DNA of 64,000 bases from Exilibacterium tricleocarpae (GTDB lineage Bacteria; Pseudomonadota; Gammaproteobacteria; Pseudomonadales; Cellvibrionaceae). The stretch lies in the NCBI RefSeq assembly GCF_007004655.1, contig NZ_ML660102.1:89854-153853 (forward strand). Direction: 5' to 3'. Of this stretch, positions 54,993 to 63,874 are shown piece by piece. Below the pieces are notes generated by a model. The model was not told the DNA's origin, ran no database searches, and saw only the letters and a program-made list of their open reading frames with translations. Within the stretch, counting starts at the first letter, position 1. The number at the start of each line of letters is the position of its first letter. The translations under genes were made by a program, and so were the position numbers.

Positions 54993-55717
54993 AGGTGTCC
55001 AGTCCAGCGCTCCAAGCTGAGAGCCTGCGCAAGGTTTACGGGCGGACCGTCGCCCTGGAAGGACTCGACTTGACCGTATCCAGCGGGGAAATTGTCTGCC
55101 TTCTCGGTGCCAATGGTGCCGGGAAGAGCACCACGATTTCTCTCTTTCTCGGGCTCACCGCTCCGACACAAGGGCGCGCTCTTATCCAAGGCATCGACTC
55201 ATCGAAGAACCGTCTCAGCGCGACCCGCCATCTTGCCTACATTCCGGAACAGGTTGCGCTCTACCCGCAACTAACAGGGCTTGAGAACCTGCAAACTTTT
55301 GTTCGGTTATCGGGCCGGGATCAGAGCCGCTCCGATTTGCTAGCAAAGCTTTTAGCAGCGGGCCTCGACGAGGAAAGCGCACACCATCGCACCCGGACAT
55401 ACTCCAAGGGCATGAGGCAGAAAGTCGGCATCGCAATTGCCCTGGCGCGAAATGTGGACGCTCTGTTACTGGACGAACCCATGTCAGGCTTGGATCCATC
55501 CGCTGCAAATGCGTTTGGGCAAAAGCTGACGATGCTCAAGCAGCAAGGGCGCGCTATCCTCATGGTCACGCATGACATCTTCAGAGCCAAGATAATCAGT
55601 GATCGGATCGGCATTATGCGCAATGGCCGGTTGCTCGATATATTTCCAACGCGGGAAGTCGAGGCGGCCGACCTCGAGCAAATATATCTGTCTCACATGG
55701 CTGAGGGGGCTTCATGA
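54986..55717 (+). CDS. ABC transporter ATP-binding protein, NosF/CcmA-like (second set)
   Basis: A 243-residue ATPase, homologous to the one at 37188-37916. Walker A is GANGAGKSTTISLFLG, the signature TYSKGMRQKVGIAIALA, Walker B ALLLDEPMSGLDP and H-loop LMVTHD. It overlaps the receptor gene by 7 bp and the first permease by 4 bp. Confidence 0.93.
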   Translation: MVEVSSPALQAESLRKVYGRTVALEGLDLTVSSGEIVCLLGANGAGKSTTISLFLGLTAPTQGRALIQGIDSSKNRLSATRHLAYIPEQVALYPQLTGLENLQTFVRLSGRDQSRSDLLAKLLAAGLDEESAHHRTRTYSKGMRQKVGIAIALARNVDALLLDEPMSGLDPSAANAFGQKLTMLKQQGRAILMVTHDIFRAKIISDRIGIMRNGRLLDIFPTREVEAADLEQIYLSHMAEGAS

Positions 55718-57135
55718 CACCCTTACTCGGCATCGCAGCAACGGAAGCCAAGGTCGTTTTCCGAACCGGTTTGCTGCAGCCCCTCTGCCTCAGCTTGGGG
55801 TTGCTACTGGTCATATCATCCTGGTTAGGCGCGCAACGCATCGAAACTCTGCAGTCCGAGGTTGAGGCCGCCGGTCTCGCAGACCGGGAAATCTGGATCC
55901 ATCAAGGAGAGGACAATCCTCACGCGGCAGCGCACTTTTCGCGTTATGCTTTCAAGCCTGTTCCGGCATTGGCTGTGTTCGATGCAGGCGTTCTGGACAC
56001 ATCCGGTGCAGCCATCTGGATGGAGGGTCATTACCAGAATCCGGCTCAGTTCCGATTGGTTGAGGACTCCTCACTCACGAAGATAGGACTGAATTTGACA
56101 CCGGCAAACGTATTGTCGGCGTTCGGGTCATTGCTTTTGATTCTAACTCTCGCAGCGAGCGTCGCAGGTGAACGCGAGGACAGGACCTTCCGACAGCTGC
56201 TTGTCATCGGAGTATCGCCAAGAGCGATCATTTTCGGGAAGACGTTACCGGCGCTCTTGATGGTCTGCCTGATTATTCTGGCATCGGCCCTAATCGTCGC
56301 CGTTCCGATGATGATACTGGAGCTTAGACCGATGCCGGATGCCTCCGCCAGACTGTTAATGTTGATCGCAATTTACGGCCTCTTTTTCGTCACCGTCGCG
56401 GGAGTAGCTATCGGCGTGTCGAGTCTTCTCAAAGATAGACGTTCCGCCTATGGAACTCTGATTGGCGGCTGGGCGGTAATCGCCGTCATCGGACCGCTTC
56501 TCGCCGGTGAATGGGTCGTCACGGTTCATCCCGATCCGGACGGAGCAGCAACCTACCAGCGCGTCGACGATGCCTCCAAGGAGTATTTCCACGATTCCGA
56601 GGCCCGCGAAGATGTCTTGCAAGCCGCTCTTGAAACCCATGGTGTGACGGAGAAGGCGGGCTTGCCGTTTCGATACGATGGGTATGAGTTGCAGCATGCC
56701 GAAGAAGTCGCGCATCCGAAGTTTGAAGCTATCTATGGCTCGGTTCGCGCAACCTATGCCAACCAAGAACGACTGCTGTCCGTCTTTTCTGCATTCTTGC
56801 CGACTCTTGCCCTTGCGGATATCTCTTCCGGACTGGCGGGCACCGACCGGCATCATCACGAACGCTTCGCCGATGCGGCTGAGCAACACAGGCGCAAAAT
56901 TGTCAAACAGCTCAATGACAGCCTTGCATTCGGCGATCTCGGGCATGAGGGGCGTTACACGGTCGGCCGGGAAGTGTGGGAAACGATACCCGACTTTGAT
57001 ACGGCACCTCCTCGCTTCGTAACGCTCGCCTCCCATTACAGCACATCTTTTGCGATTTTGTGCATCCAGGCCTTCCTGGCCGTTGTGTTTGCGATGGTGG
57101 GAATTTCATTGGCTGCGCGGGAAGCGCTGTCGTGA
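55714..57135 (+). CDS. ABC transporter permease, DUF3526 family (first of second pair)
   Basis: A 473-residue membrane protein with the same plan as the one at 35737-37191: one helix, a periplasmic loop, five helices, a second long loop and a last helix. The first loop carries NPHAAAHFSRYAFKPVPALA, then FDAGVLDTSGAAIWMEGHYQ, the counterpart of the His motif in the other set. The loop residues His, His and GH-Q-N are the best conserved part between the two proteins. Confidence 0.87.
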   Translation: MTPLLGIAATEAKVVFRTGLLQPLCLSLGLLLVISSWLGAQRIETLQSEVEAAGLADREIWIHQGEDNPHAAAHFSRYAFKPVPALAVFDAGVLDTSGAAIWMEGHYQNPAQFRLVEDSSLTKIGLNLTPANVLSAFGSLLLILTLAASVAGEREDRTFRQLLVIGVSPRAIIFGKTLPALLMVCLIILASALIVAVPMMILELRPMPDASARLLMLIAIYGLFFVTVAGVAIGVSSLLKDRRSAYGTLIGGWAVIAVIGPLLAGEWVVTVHPDPDGAATYQRVDDASKEYFHDSEAREDVLQAALETHGVTEKAGLPFRYDGYELQHAEEVAHPKFEAIYGSVRATYANQERLLSVFSAFLPTLALADISSGLAGTDRHHHERFADAAEQHRRKIVKQLNDSLAFGDLGHEGRYTVGREVWETIPDFDTAPPRFVTLASHYSTSFAILCIQAFLAVVFAMVGISLAAREALS

Positions 57136-58550
57136 TATTTTCGCTTACCACGCTGGAAATAAGACTGTTTATAAAATCTTGGGCGAGTATAGGGCTTGTT
57201 GTTGCCATGACCGCTCTGTGCGTCTTCGCCTTGCTATCGGGTAGCGCCAATCATCGGGCCAATATTGAAGGCAAAGCGGAATTCCTCGAGGCCGAGTCTG
57301 CAAGGACGACCGCATTTCGTCAGAGCCTGGAAAGACTCGCCACCGGCGAAGATGCCTCAAACTTTGAAGGCAGGCCCATGCTTATCCGCGACAGCGCCGT
57401 GTTGCCTGAGGCATCTCTCGGCGATTTTGCCATTGGCAGCGATGCTCTCTATCCGAGCCGGGTTACGGTAAGGCTGTGGGAGAACTCGGCAAGCTTGTTC
57501 ACAAACTATCAGTTCGAGAACCCCACCCTCTTGAATCTCGGTCGGCTCGACGTGACTACCGTCATTGTTGTGATCCTGCCGCTGTTCATGATCGCCATCG
57601 CGTTCGACATTCTGGCGACGGATCGCCGCAGTGGACGGATGCGTTTGTTGCTGACATCCGGCGCTGACGCTCGCGTTATTCTATTTATCCGCCTGGCTGT
57701 CCGCCATGGCGTTCTCTTGGCATCATTACTTATAGCAACGACTGCAGCCATATGGATCAACACTGGCGATGCATCGCTGGCTGAGCGAATGACAGCCTAT
57801 TGGCCTTGGCTGACAGGTGTCATCCTGTACGCCGTGTTCTGGTCTGCCGTCACTGGTGCTGTGGCGTGGCGTAATGAGACGAGCGGACAGACGGCTTCCC
57901 AACTCATCGCGCTTTGGGCGCTGTTCGTCCTTGTTGTTCCCGCAATCGCTGTTCTTGTCGTGCAAACGCTCTATCCGACACCGTCGCGACTTGCCTATCT
58001 GACCGAGGTTAGGGCCACGGCGTCCACCGCCGACGATGGTGCGGACGGCTGGATCGAAGCGTATCAACTCGATAATCCGGATCAGCAAATCGAACAGGAC
58101 GAGTCCAACACGCCGTATCGGAGTGGTTATTTGAGGACGGTCATGGTTGAGCAAGCTACGGCTCCCATGATTAAGACGTTCGAGGCAACGGAGGACCAAC
58201 GGCGTTCGACTCTCGAATGGCTGCGGTTTCTGTCCCCGTCTCTCGCGGCCGAAGCCCATCTAACGCAGATGGCAGGACGCGATACGAACCGGTATAGGGC
58301 ATTTCAACGCCTCGCGAGGCAACAGCTGCATGACTTGTCCGCACGCCTGGGGCCGAAAGTCTTGGCTGGCGAACGCATATCGCTGGTTGAATATGATGCG
58401 CTTCCGCGCCTGCAGAGCAGTCTGGATGAACGGTTTTCAAAGAGCGTTGCGCAACCGCGCTCTTTGCTCATCCTTGCACTCTATAGCTTACTGGCAATCG
58501 CGCTGGTGGCACTTGCGCTGCGCCGTAAAAGGCTCTCTGTCTTGCGATGA
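57132..58550 (+). CDS. ABC transporter permease, DUF3526 family (second of second pair)
   Basis: A 472-residue membrane protein. I start it at the GTG at 57132, which overlaps the upstream TGA, giving MIFSLTTLEIRLFIKSW; the longer frame to 57060 reads through the neighbour's coding sequence. One N-terminal helix, a periplasmic loop and five helices (VTTVIVVILPLFMIAIAFDI and on) match the gene at 34488-35744. It ends the operon; the following 262 bp hold no gene that I recognise. Confidence 0.85.
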   Translation: MIFSLTTLEIRLFIKSWASIGLVVAMTALCVFALLSGSANHRANIEGKAEFLEAESARTTAFRQSLERLATGEDASNFEGRPMLIRDSAVLPEASLGDFAIGSDALYPSRVTVRLWENSASLFTNYQFENPTLLNLGRLDVTTVIVVILPLFMIAIAFDILATDRRSGRMRLLLTSGADARVILFIRLAVRHGVLLASLLIATTAAIWINTGDASLAERMTAYWPWLTGVILYAVFWSAVTGAVAWRNETSGQTASQLIALWALFVLVVPAIAVLVVQTLYPTPSRLAYLTEVRATASTADDGADGWIEAYQLDNPDQQIEQDESNTPYRSGYLRTVMVEQATAPMIKTFEATEDQRRSTLEWLRFLSPSLAAEAHLTQMAGRDTNRYRAFQRLARQQLHDLSARLGPKVLAGERISLVEYDALPRLQSSLDERFSKSVAQPRSLLILALYSLLAIALVALALRRKRLSVLR

Positions 58551-58812
58551 AACGCACTTAATATCGCCCAAAAGCCAACGACTGCAGCCAACAGGCTTAC
58601 ATTAAAGCCAGCAACACCAAAGCACGAGATACTTTTGGTGTATCGGTAGGCTTGCCTGCTGACGACAGTATAGGACGCCGGTGAAGAGTCTGAACCCAGC
58701 AGCGCCTAAAAAATAAGTAAAACCAGAAATGATATTGTGGCAACGCATTGCGCTTTTTCTTGTGGGCTAACCGATATAGTGTTCGCCTCTACATTGGGGG
58801 CCTTCACATCCG

Positions 58813-59028
58813 GTGGCCAGAAAGCCGAAAAACCTGGCCGCATCCGTACGCCAGCGGCTGTTCGGCCTCAACCGGAATACGCAGCTGTTGGACCTATCAC
58901 GAACACAGGGCCACGTGTGCGACGTCACCCTGGTCAGGTGCGGCCTGGAACGGGCGGTCTATCGCCTGTCCGCCTTGGCCCACTGGGATCAATTTATACT
59001 TAAAGGCGGCATACTGACCACACTGTAG
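58813..59028 (+). pseudogene. AbiEii nucleotidyltransferase relic 2
   Basis: The frame from GTG gives KPKNLAASVRQRLFGLNRNT, then VRCGLERAVYRLSALAHWDQ and FILKGGILTTL, the first 70 residues of an AbiEii-type toxin, then TAG. The catalytic part is missing. The same frame continues directly into a Fic fragment after the stop. It is homologous to the relic at 42939, but less decayed. Confidence 0.65.
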
Positions 59029-59502
59029 GCCGACGATGAGCAGGAAGTCGCCGGATATGCCGAGGCAATGGATCTTGTTTTTCAAGCTTGTGGGGACATG
59101 CTGATAACAGAAAACCATGTCCGCCAATTGCATCAGGCGCTACTTCGGCATAGCACTAAAGATGAACGACACCGGGGCGGTTACAAAACGCTGCCCAATA
59201 ATGTCGTTGCAAAAGACGCATCTGGTCGTGAAGTTGGTGTGGTGTTTGAAACGACATCGCCTTTTGATACCCCAAGAGAAATGGAGGCTTTGGTGCATTG
59301 GGCCGCAAAAGCTACAGGTGAATCATCCATGCACCCACTCTTGATCATTTCTGTGTTTAAGGTAGTTTTTCTGGCGATTCACCCATTTCAGGATGGAAAT
59401 GGAAGATTGTCCCGTATATTAACGACATTATTACTTCTTCGTGCAGGTTACGATAGAGTATGTAAGAAAAGCCGTGGTCAAGCTTGTTCGCGAGCCGGCT
59501 AA
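59029..59502 (+). pseudogene. Fic-domain protein fragment
   Basis: In frame with the AbiEii relic after its TAG, ADDEQEVAGYAEAMDLVF matches the usual pre-Fic helix. The Fic core follows with FETTSPFDTPREMEALV, and the catalytic motif HPFQDGNGRLSR near 59379-59414 is intact. Homology stops after LLLRAGYDRV; intact Fic proteins of this type are about 370 residues and carry a C-terminal HTH. Missing both ends, it is probably inactive, though the AMPylation motif is complete. Confidence 0.75.
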
Positions 59503-59661
59503 GGCCGAACCCCCGGCAACAACGACGTCCATCAGGCTCGCACTACACTGATAGATCTCTATACTGATGGATCTCCCTGGGGCGGTCCGCGCCCGGCCAG
59601 AAGGGGACCGGGTATGCCGCCCGACCCTCAACCTGCAACTGCGTCCGGGTGAAGCTTGGTA

Positions 59662-61590
59662 TCAGACCTCGGCCAGCTCCGGTACGACAATTTCCATTCC
59701 CGGGCGCAGCCGGTCGGGGTCCAGATCGGGGTTGTACTGGCGCAGCAGCCAGAGTGGAATGCGGTATTTCTTGTGGGTCAGTTCCCACAGGGAGTCGCCC
59801 TCGGCGACCAAATGCCTGCGCGTAGACCGAATGTGCCAGCCCATGAAAAACGACTGCTGCAGGTTCTTCTGATAGGCAATGCGCCGGCGCTCAAACTCTT
59901 CCGGGGCCACATGGGAAAAATCGAGCTTCAGCCGCTGCCCGATGACTACCGGGCGACCGTAACGGCGGCCATTGATGCGGCGCAGGTGGCTGGCGCGCAG
60001 GTCCAGCCACTCCGCGTAATGTCCCAGCGTTTCAGAGGCCTGCACTTCAATGGTGTGATTGCTGGCTACGGTATAATCGCTGGGGTCGGCCAACAGTTGG
60101 ATTTCCGCCACCGGCTGATCGCCGGCCATACTGCCGAGCACGGTTTGTTCGGCTTGCGCCGCGCCTGTGTCCGCCGCCGGTGTTTCCGCGTCGGCCAGCT
60201 CACCCTGGGCACCGGCGGTCGACACCTTGACCAACCTGACGGGCGGTGTGCTGGCCGACGCCAGTTGCGGCTCCCCTTCCTGGGGCAGCCTGAGCACCTG
60301 ACCGATACGAATCTGGTAGCGGCGGTTCAACCCGTTCATAGCCACAATATCCCGGATGCTGTGGCCGTAGCGATGCGCGATCTCCGAGACCGTGTCGCCA
60401 CGTACCACGGTGTGAAAGATATCCGGTGTCTGCTCCTCAAAGCGAAGCTCCTCCGGAATAGCGGCCAGCAGGACGTCGGGCTCACCGTTGACGGCATCAC
60501 GGGGAACCCGCAGGGTAAACCCTTTGGGAACGCGCTTTTTTCCGCGCCAGATCGGTTCCAGGAGCGCGCGATTGTGGGGCCTCAGGAAATCCGGAGCGAC
60601 GTCGAACGCGCGTGCAAAGGCACCCACCGGTACATAGGCCGGCATCTCTACTTCTGCGTACTGTACCGGCGAGGCCAGGTCCACGACGCCAAAATACCGC
60701 TCCGGGTCGGAGCTGACTTCCAGTGCCGCCAGGAAGGACACATAAAAATTGCGCGAGGCAAAGCCAAAGGCGCGGCCCTTGTAGTTACGAACTATCCGGG
60801 CAATGTCCGTAGTGCCGAGCTGCCTGGTGGCACGCCGCATACTGGAGGCGCCGTGGTTGTACGCCGTAAGCGCCAACGGCCAGGTGCCGGTAAGCTGGTA
60901 GTTGTGCTCCAGCAACTGCGCCGCAGCCACGGTCGCCGCGAAGGGGTCCATGCGTTCGTCGACCACATAGTCTACCGTGAGGTAACGCCGGCCGGTGGAA
61001 CGAGTGAACTGCCAGATACCCGCGGCACCCACCCTGGAGTAGGCACTCGGATTGAAGGAGGACTCGACATGAGGCAGTATGGCCAACTCCCACGGCAGCT
61101 CCCGCTCCGACAACACCGAATCGATGTAGGTGTTCCATTGTCCCGAACGGGCCAAGCCTCGCCTGAAGCGGTCCGACTGGCCGCGCTGGAAACGCACGCT
61201 GCGCGCCGCTTCAAGCAGGCGCTTATTGCCGGTAGCCGGCCCCCAGAGGTCCAATACGCGCTGCTCTTCTGCACTGAGATTGTTGCGATCGCGGGCCAGA
61301 CGCCGCAGTATTTTCGCGTAGCGGGACCGGGCCGCGCGCATCGCTTTACGGTCGCCGTGGTAGTCACCTTTGAGCGGCAGAGTTTCGTAGACAACGGTTA
61401 CCTGATCTGCATCGTGAATGAACCCGCTACGGGTGTCCACCTCGGTATACACCCTCACCCAAAAATCGATATCGGGTTGCAACTCGGCAGGTCTGGGGAA
61501 ATGCGCCTCGGCCAGCGACGCGGTGGACAGCAGTGCCAGCCATAGTCCGGTGAATACAGGCGCGCTTACGCTTACAAAATAGGATTTCAT
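59662..61590 (-). CDS. MltD-like lytic transglycosylase with LysM repeats
   Basis: A 642-residue exported murein enzyme. The signal peptide ends near STASLAEA. The SLT catalytic domain lies at about 150-320, with the catalytic Glu in LPHVESSFNPSAYS and the partner motifs GAAGIWQFTRSTGRRY and ALTAYNHGASS. Three LysM-type modules follow: FHTVVRGDTVSEIAHRYG near 395, HTIEVQASETLGHYAEWLDL near 515 and RHLVAEGDSLWELTHKKYRI near 590. It cleaves glycan strands to 1,6-anhydro ends during wall turnover. The ATG at 61590 gives the best signal peptide; a TTG at 61605 has the better ribosome site (GGAAAG). Confidence 0.92.
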   Translation of the reverse strand: MKSYFVSVSAPVFTGLWLALLSTASLAEAHFPRPAELQPDIDFWVRVYTEVDTRSGFIHDADQVTVVYETLPLKGDYHGDRKAMRAARSRYAKILRRLARDRNNLSAEEQRVLDLWGPATGNKRLLEAARSVRFQRGQSDRFRRGLARSGQWNTYIDSVLSERELPWELAILPHVESSFNPSAYSRVGAAGIWQFTRSTGRRYLTVDYVVDERMDPFAATVAAAQLLEHNYQLTGTWPLALTAYNHGASSMRRATRQLGTTDIARIVRNYKGRAFGFASRNFYVSFLAALEVSSDPERYFGVVDLASPVQYAEVEMPAYVPVGAFARAFDVAPDFLRPHNRALLEPIWRGKKRVPKGFTLRVPRDAVNGEPDVLLAAIPEELRFEEQTPDIFHTVVRGDTVSEIAHRYGHSIRDIVAMNGLNRRYQIRIGQVLRLPQEGEPQLASASTPPVRLVKVSTAGAQGELADAETPAADTGAAQAEQTVLGSMAGDQPVAEIQLLADPSDYTVASNHTIEVQASETLGHYAEWLDLRASHLRRINGRRYGRPVVIGQRLKLDFSHVAPEEFERRRIAYQKNLQQSFFMGWHIRSTRRHLVAEGDSLWELTHKKYRIPLWLLRQYNPDLDPDRLRPGMEIVVPELAEV

Positions 61591-61605
61591 GGTTAATACG
61601 AACAA

Positions 61606-62147
61606 TTTAACTTTCCAGCCATGTTATCAAGCATAGACTCAATACGCCCCTGTTTTATCCGCAAGGCGGTCACGACACGCTTCTCGGGGCTGACACGCAC
61701 TGCATCCAATCCGCACACGGTTTATTGAGAATATCAAGAACTCAGCGTCACACAGGTTCTGAACGAGTATCCTTGAGGGCACCTCAGGGAGCTGGCGACC
61801 TTCGCCGAGCGCTCCGACGAATATATTTTCAGCCAGCTGGGAAACGGCCGGCGCTTCGAACTCGAAGCGGGCGAAGTGCCCTGCGAAACCCTATCAAGCA
61901 GTACATTTCCAACCCGTCCACATGACCGCAGCAACGCTATGGTCAAGAGACAGGATAGGATGGTAGCGGGGGCCGGCTACCTTTATGTCCTGCTATTTCA
62001 GGCAAGTTATCGACACAAGATGCAACGCCGCTTAACTCATAATCGGGTATGGATAAAACGGGTTCTTACTCAGTAACTTCCCTGTTTAGCTTGCCGAAAA
62101 AGAAACATATACGCTGCTTCCAGATATTTTGTGGCTCCCTTCCTCCG
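61606..62147. other. 542-bp region with a possible gene scar
   Basis: Between the transglycosylase and the hip operator. Bases 61784-61890 read ELATFAERSDEYIFSQLGNG-like protein on the plus strand, which looks like the end of a once-coding stretch, but I cannot place it in a family. Nothing else was recognised. Confidence 0.35.
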
Positions 62148-62169
62148 AAAGCAATATATTTATTGCTTT
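62148..62169. promoter_or_regulatory. Probable HipB operator
   Basis: AAAGCAATA-TATT-TATTGCTTT is a perfect 9-bp-arm palindrome about 60 bp before hipB. A second shorter one, GAAAC-6 bases-GTTTC (62181-62196), follows. HipB-type antitoxins repress their own operon through such repeats. Confidence 0.6.
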
Positions 62170-62228
62170 TTCAAGATATAGAAACTAGTATGTTTCTTTC
62201 CTATATTAAGCAACATATGTGTTTCATT

Positions 62229-62552
62229 ATGACGTCGCTATTGGATCAACTCAAGAATCGCCGAATACAGCTGAGACTGAAGCAGCACGATATGCTGCTG
62301 CGCATTGGCATCTCGCGCCAGCAATACCAGCGCCTCGAATCCAAAGGCAATCCCAGGCTGGATACGCTGGAACTCATTGCCAAGGGTTTGAACAGTGAAC
62401 TCCTGCTAGTCCCTCAGGAAAAACTGAATGCTGTAAAAGCGGTGCTGGAAGGCGATGATGTCGATACTCCACCAGTAAAGGCATCCAGTGCTGAAGAGAA
62501 AAAGCGCTTATCCGATGACCCTTGGCAAGGCATGTTAGGGGATGACGAATGA
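62229..62552 (+). CDS. hipB: HipB-like XRE-family antitoxin
   Basis: A 107-residue DNA-binding antitoxin. The XRE helix-turn-helix covers LDQLKNRRIQLRLKQHDMLL and GISRQQYQRLESKGNPRLDT; the C-terminal tail is acidic and flexible (KRLSDDPWQGMLGDDE), suited to contact HipA. I use the ATG at 62229; an ATG at 62217 is possible and longer versions would read through the operator. The stop overlaps the hipA start by 4 bp. Confidence 0.85.
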   Translation: MTSLLDQLKNRRIQLRLKQHDMLLRIGISRQQYQRLESKGNPRLDTLELIAKGLNSELLLVPQEKLNAVKAVLEGDDVDTPPVKASSAEEKKRLSDDPWQGMLGDDE

Positions 62553-63823
62553 GTACGGAAAATAGTGACAAAGTCAGCGTCCTGCAGCTTACACTGCATG
62601 GTCGATTAGTTGGCTACCTGGCAGGCTTCAGTAATGGTCGCAACGTCCTGAGTTTTGCCGAGGAATTCATTGCCGACTCTGGCCGTCCCACGTTCAGCTT
62701 GATTACCCACCCGAATTTTCCTCGTGCAGAAAAAATCCTGTCCGGGCCGTGGGCAAGGAATCAACGACTCCATCCCATACTATCGAACCTATTACCAGAG
62801 GGATCACTACGTGAACTGATCGCACAAGGGCTGAAGGTCCACGTCGATAACGAGTTTCACATTTTCTTGTATCTGGGCGAAGACCTGCCCGGAGCATTAG
62901 TTGCCACACCTATGGAACCCGAGGACGTACCTGATAGTGTGCAAATGACACATGGAAGAGCGAAGGCCGTAAAATTCAATAAAGGCAATCAGAGAAGTAA
63001 ATTTTCTCTAGCAGGCGTTCAGATGAAGTTCTCTATGAAGGAGAAAGACGGACGCTACAACCTGTTAAAGGGAGACGCCTTGGGCGACTGGATTATCAAA
63101 ACGCCATCCACCAGGCATAAAAACGTACCACTCAATGAATATACCGCCATGTCTCTGGCGGCGATGGTGGGCGTCGATATTCCGGAAGTCAAACTGGTTG
63201 ATCTGGATAAGCTTGATAATTTACCGCCAATCAACCTGCCTGATGAAAATCAGGCATTCGCCATTAAACGATTTGATCGAAACAAAGATACGCGTGTTCA
63301 TATGGAGGACTTTGCGCAGATACTGGTGAAATACCCACACGAAAAATATAACGCTGCAAACTACGAGCAAATCGGCCGAGTCATTTACGAATACTCTGGC
63401 GATGGCCTGGCCGATGCCCAGCAGCTCGCCCGCCGGTTACTGGTCAACATATTACTCGCCAATGGCGACGCTCACCTGAAGAATTGGAGCCTGCTTTATC
63501 AGGATCAGATAACGCCCCGGCTTTCCCCTGCCTATGACATAGTAACAACGAGCGTCTACATCGAAGACGAGAAAAAATACGCGCTCAACCTTGGCAAAAA
63601 CAAAGCATGGTATGCGGTAACAATAGCTAATTTTCAGTCCTGGGCCGACAGCGCGGGCATTCCGTTGCGGGCGATAAAACCACACCTGAAAGACGTAATG
63701 GACAAAGCCCGCTCCATTTGGCCCGATGCTTTGAAAGATCTGCCTATGAATGAGGTACACAAAGAAGGATTAAGAAACCACTGGAATAATCTCCAACCAG
63801 ACTTCAGAATCAAAACAGGCTGA
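62549..63823 (+). CDS. hipA: HipA-like serine/threonine kinase toxin
   Basis: A 424-residue toxin of the type II HipBA system; HipA of E. coli phosphorylates glutamyl-tRNA synthetase and triggers persistence. The HipA N-terminal region (LHGRLVGYLAG, ILSNLLPEGSLRELI) and the kinase core are complete: the regulatory Ser loop KFSLAGVQMKFSMKE, the ATP Lys in AFAIKRFDR, the catalytic Asp in ILLANGDAHLKNWSL and the Mg-binding Asp in SPAYDIVTTSVY. It appears intact, so the pair may be active. A relic of a related hipA end lies at 49738. Confidence 0.92.
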   Translation: MSTENSDKVSVLQLTLHGRLVGYLAGFSNGRNVLSFAEEFIADSGRPTFSLITHPNFPRAEKILSGPWARNQRLHPILSNLLPEGSLRELIAQGLKVHVDNEFHIFLYLGEDLPGALVATPMEPEDVPDSVQMTHGRAKAVKFNKGNQRSKFSLAGVQMKFSMKEKDGRYNLLKGDALGDWIIKTPSTRHKNVPLNEYTAMSLAAMVGVDIPEVKLVDLDKLDNLPPINLPDENQAFAIKRFDRNKDTRVHMEDFAQILVKYPHEKYNAANYEQIGRVIYEYSGDGLADAQQLARRLLVNILLANGDAHLKNWSLLYQDQITPRLSPAYDIVTTSVYIEDEKKYALNLGKNKAWYAVTIANFQSWADSAGIPLRAIKPHLKDVMDKARSIWPDALKDLPMNEVHKEGLRNHWNNLQPDFRIKTG

Positions 63824-63874
63824 TTTTTATTTCATTATCCAGCCCTTATCTTAACTGTTTTCAATACAGTTTAC

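Noticed and set aside
59656..61545. 629-codon plus-strand frame opposite the transglycosylase
   Set aside because: The minus frame has the SLT catalytic motif, LysM repeats and a signal peptide; the plus frame is a shadow.
63851..63873. AACTGT/ACAGTT repeat after hipA as a terminator
   Set aside because: Only 6-bp arms and no T-run; not enough to call a terminator.
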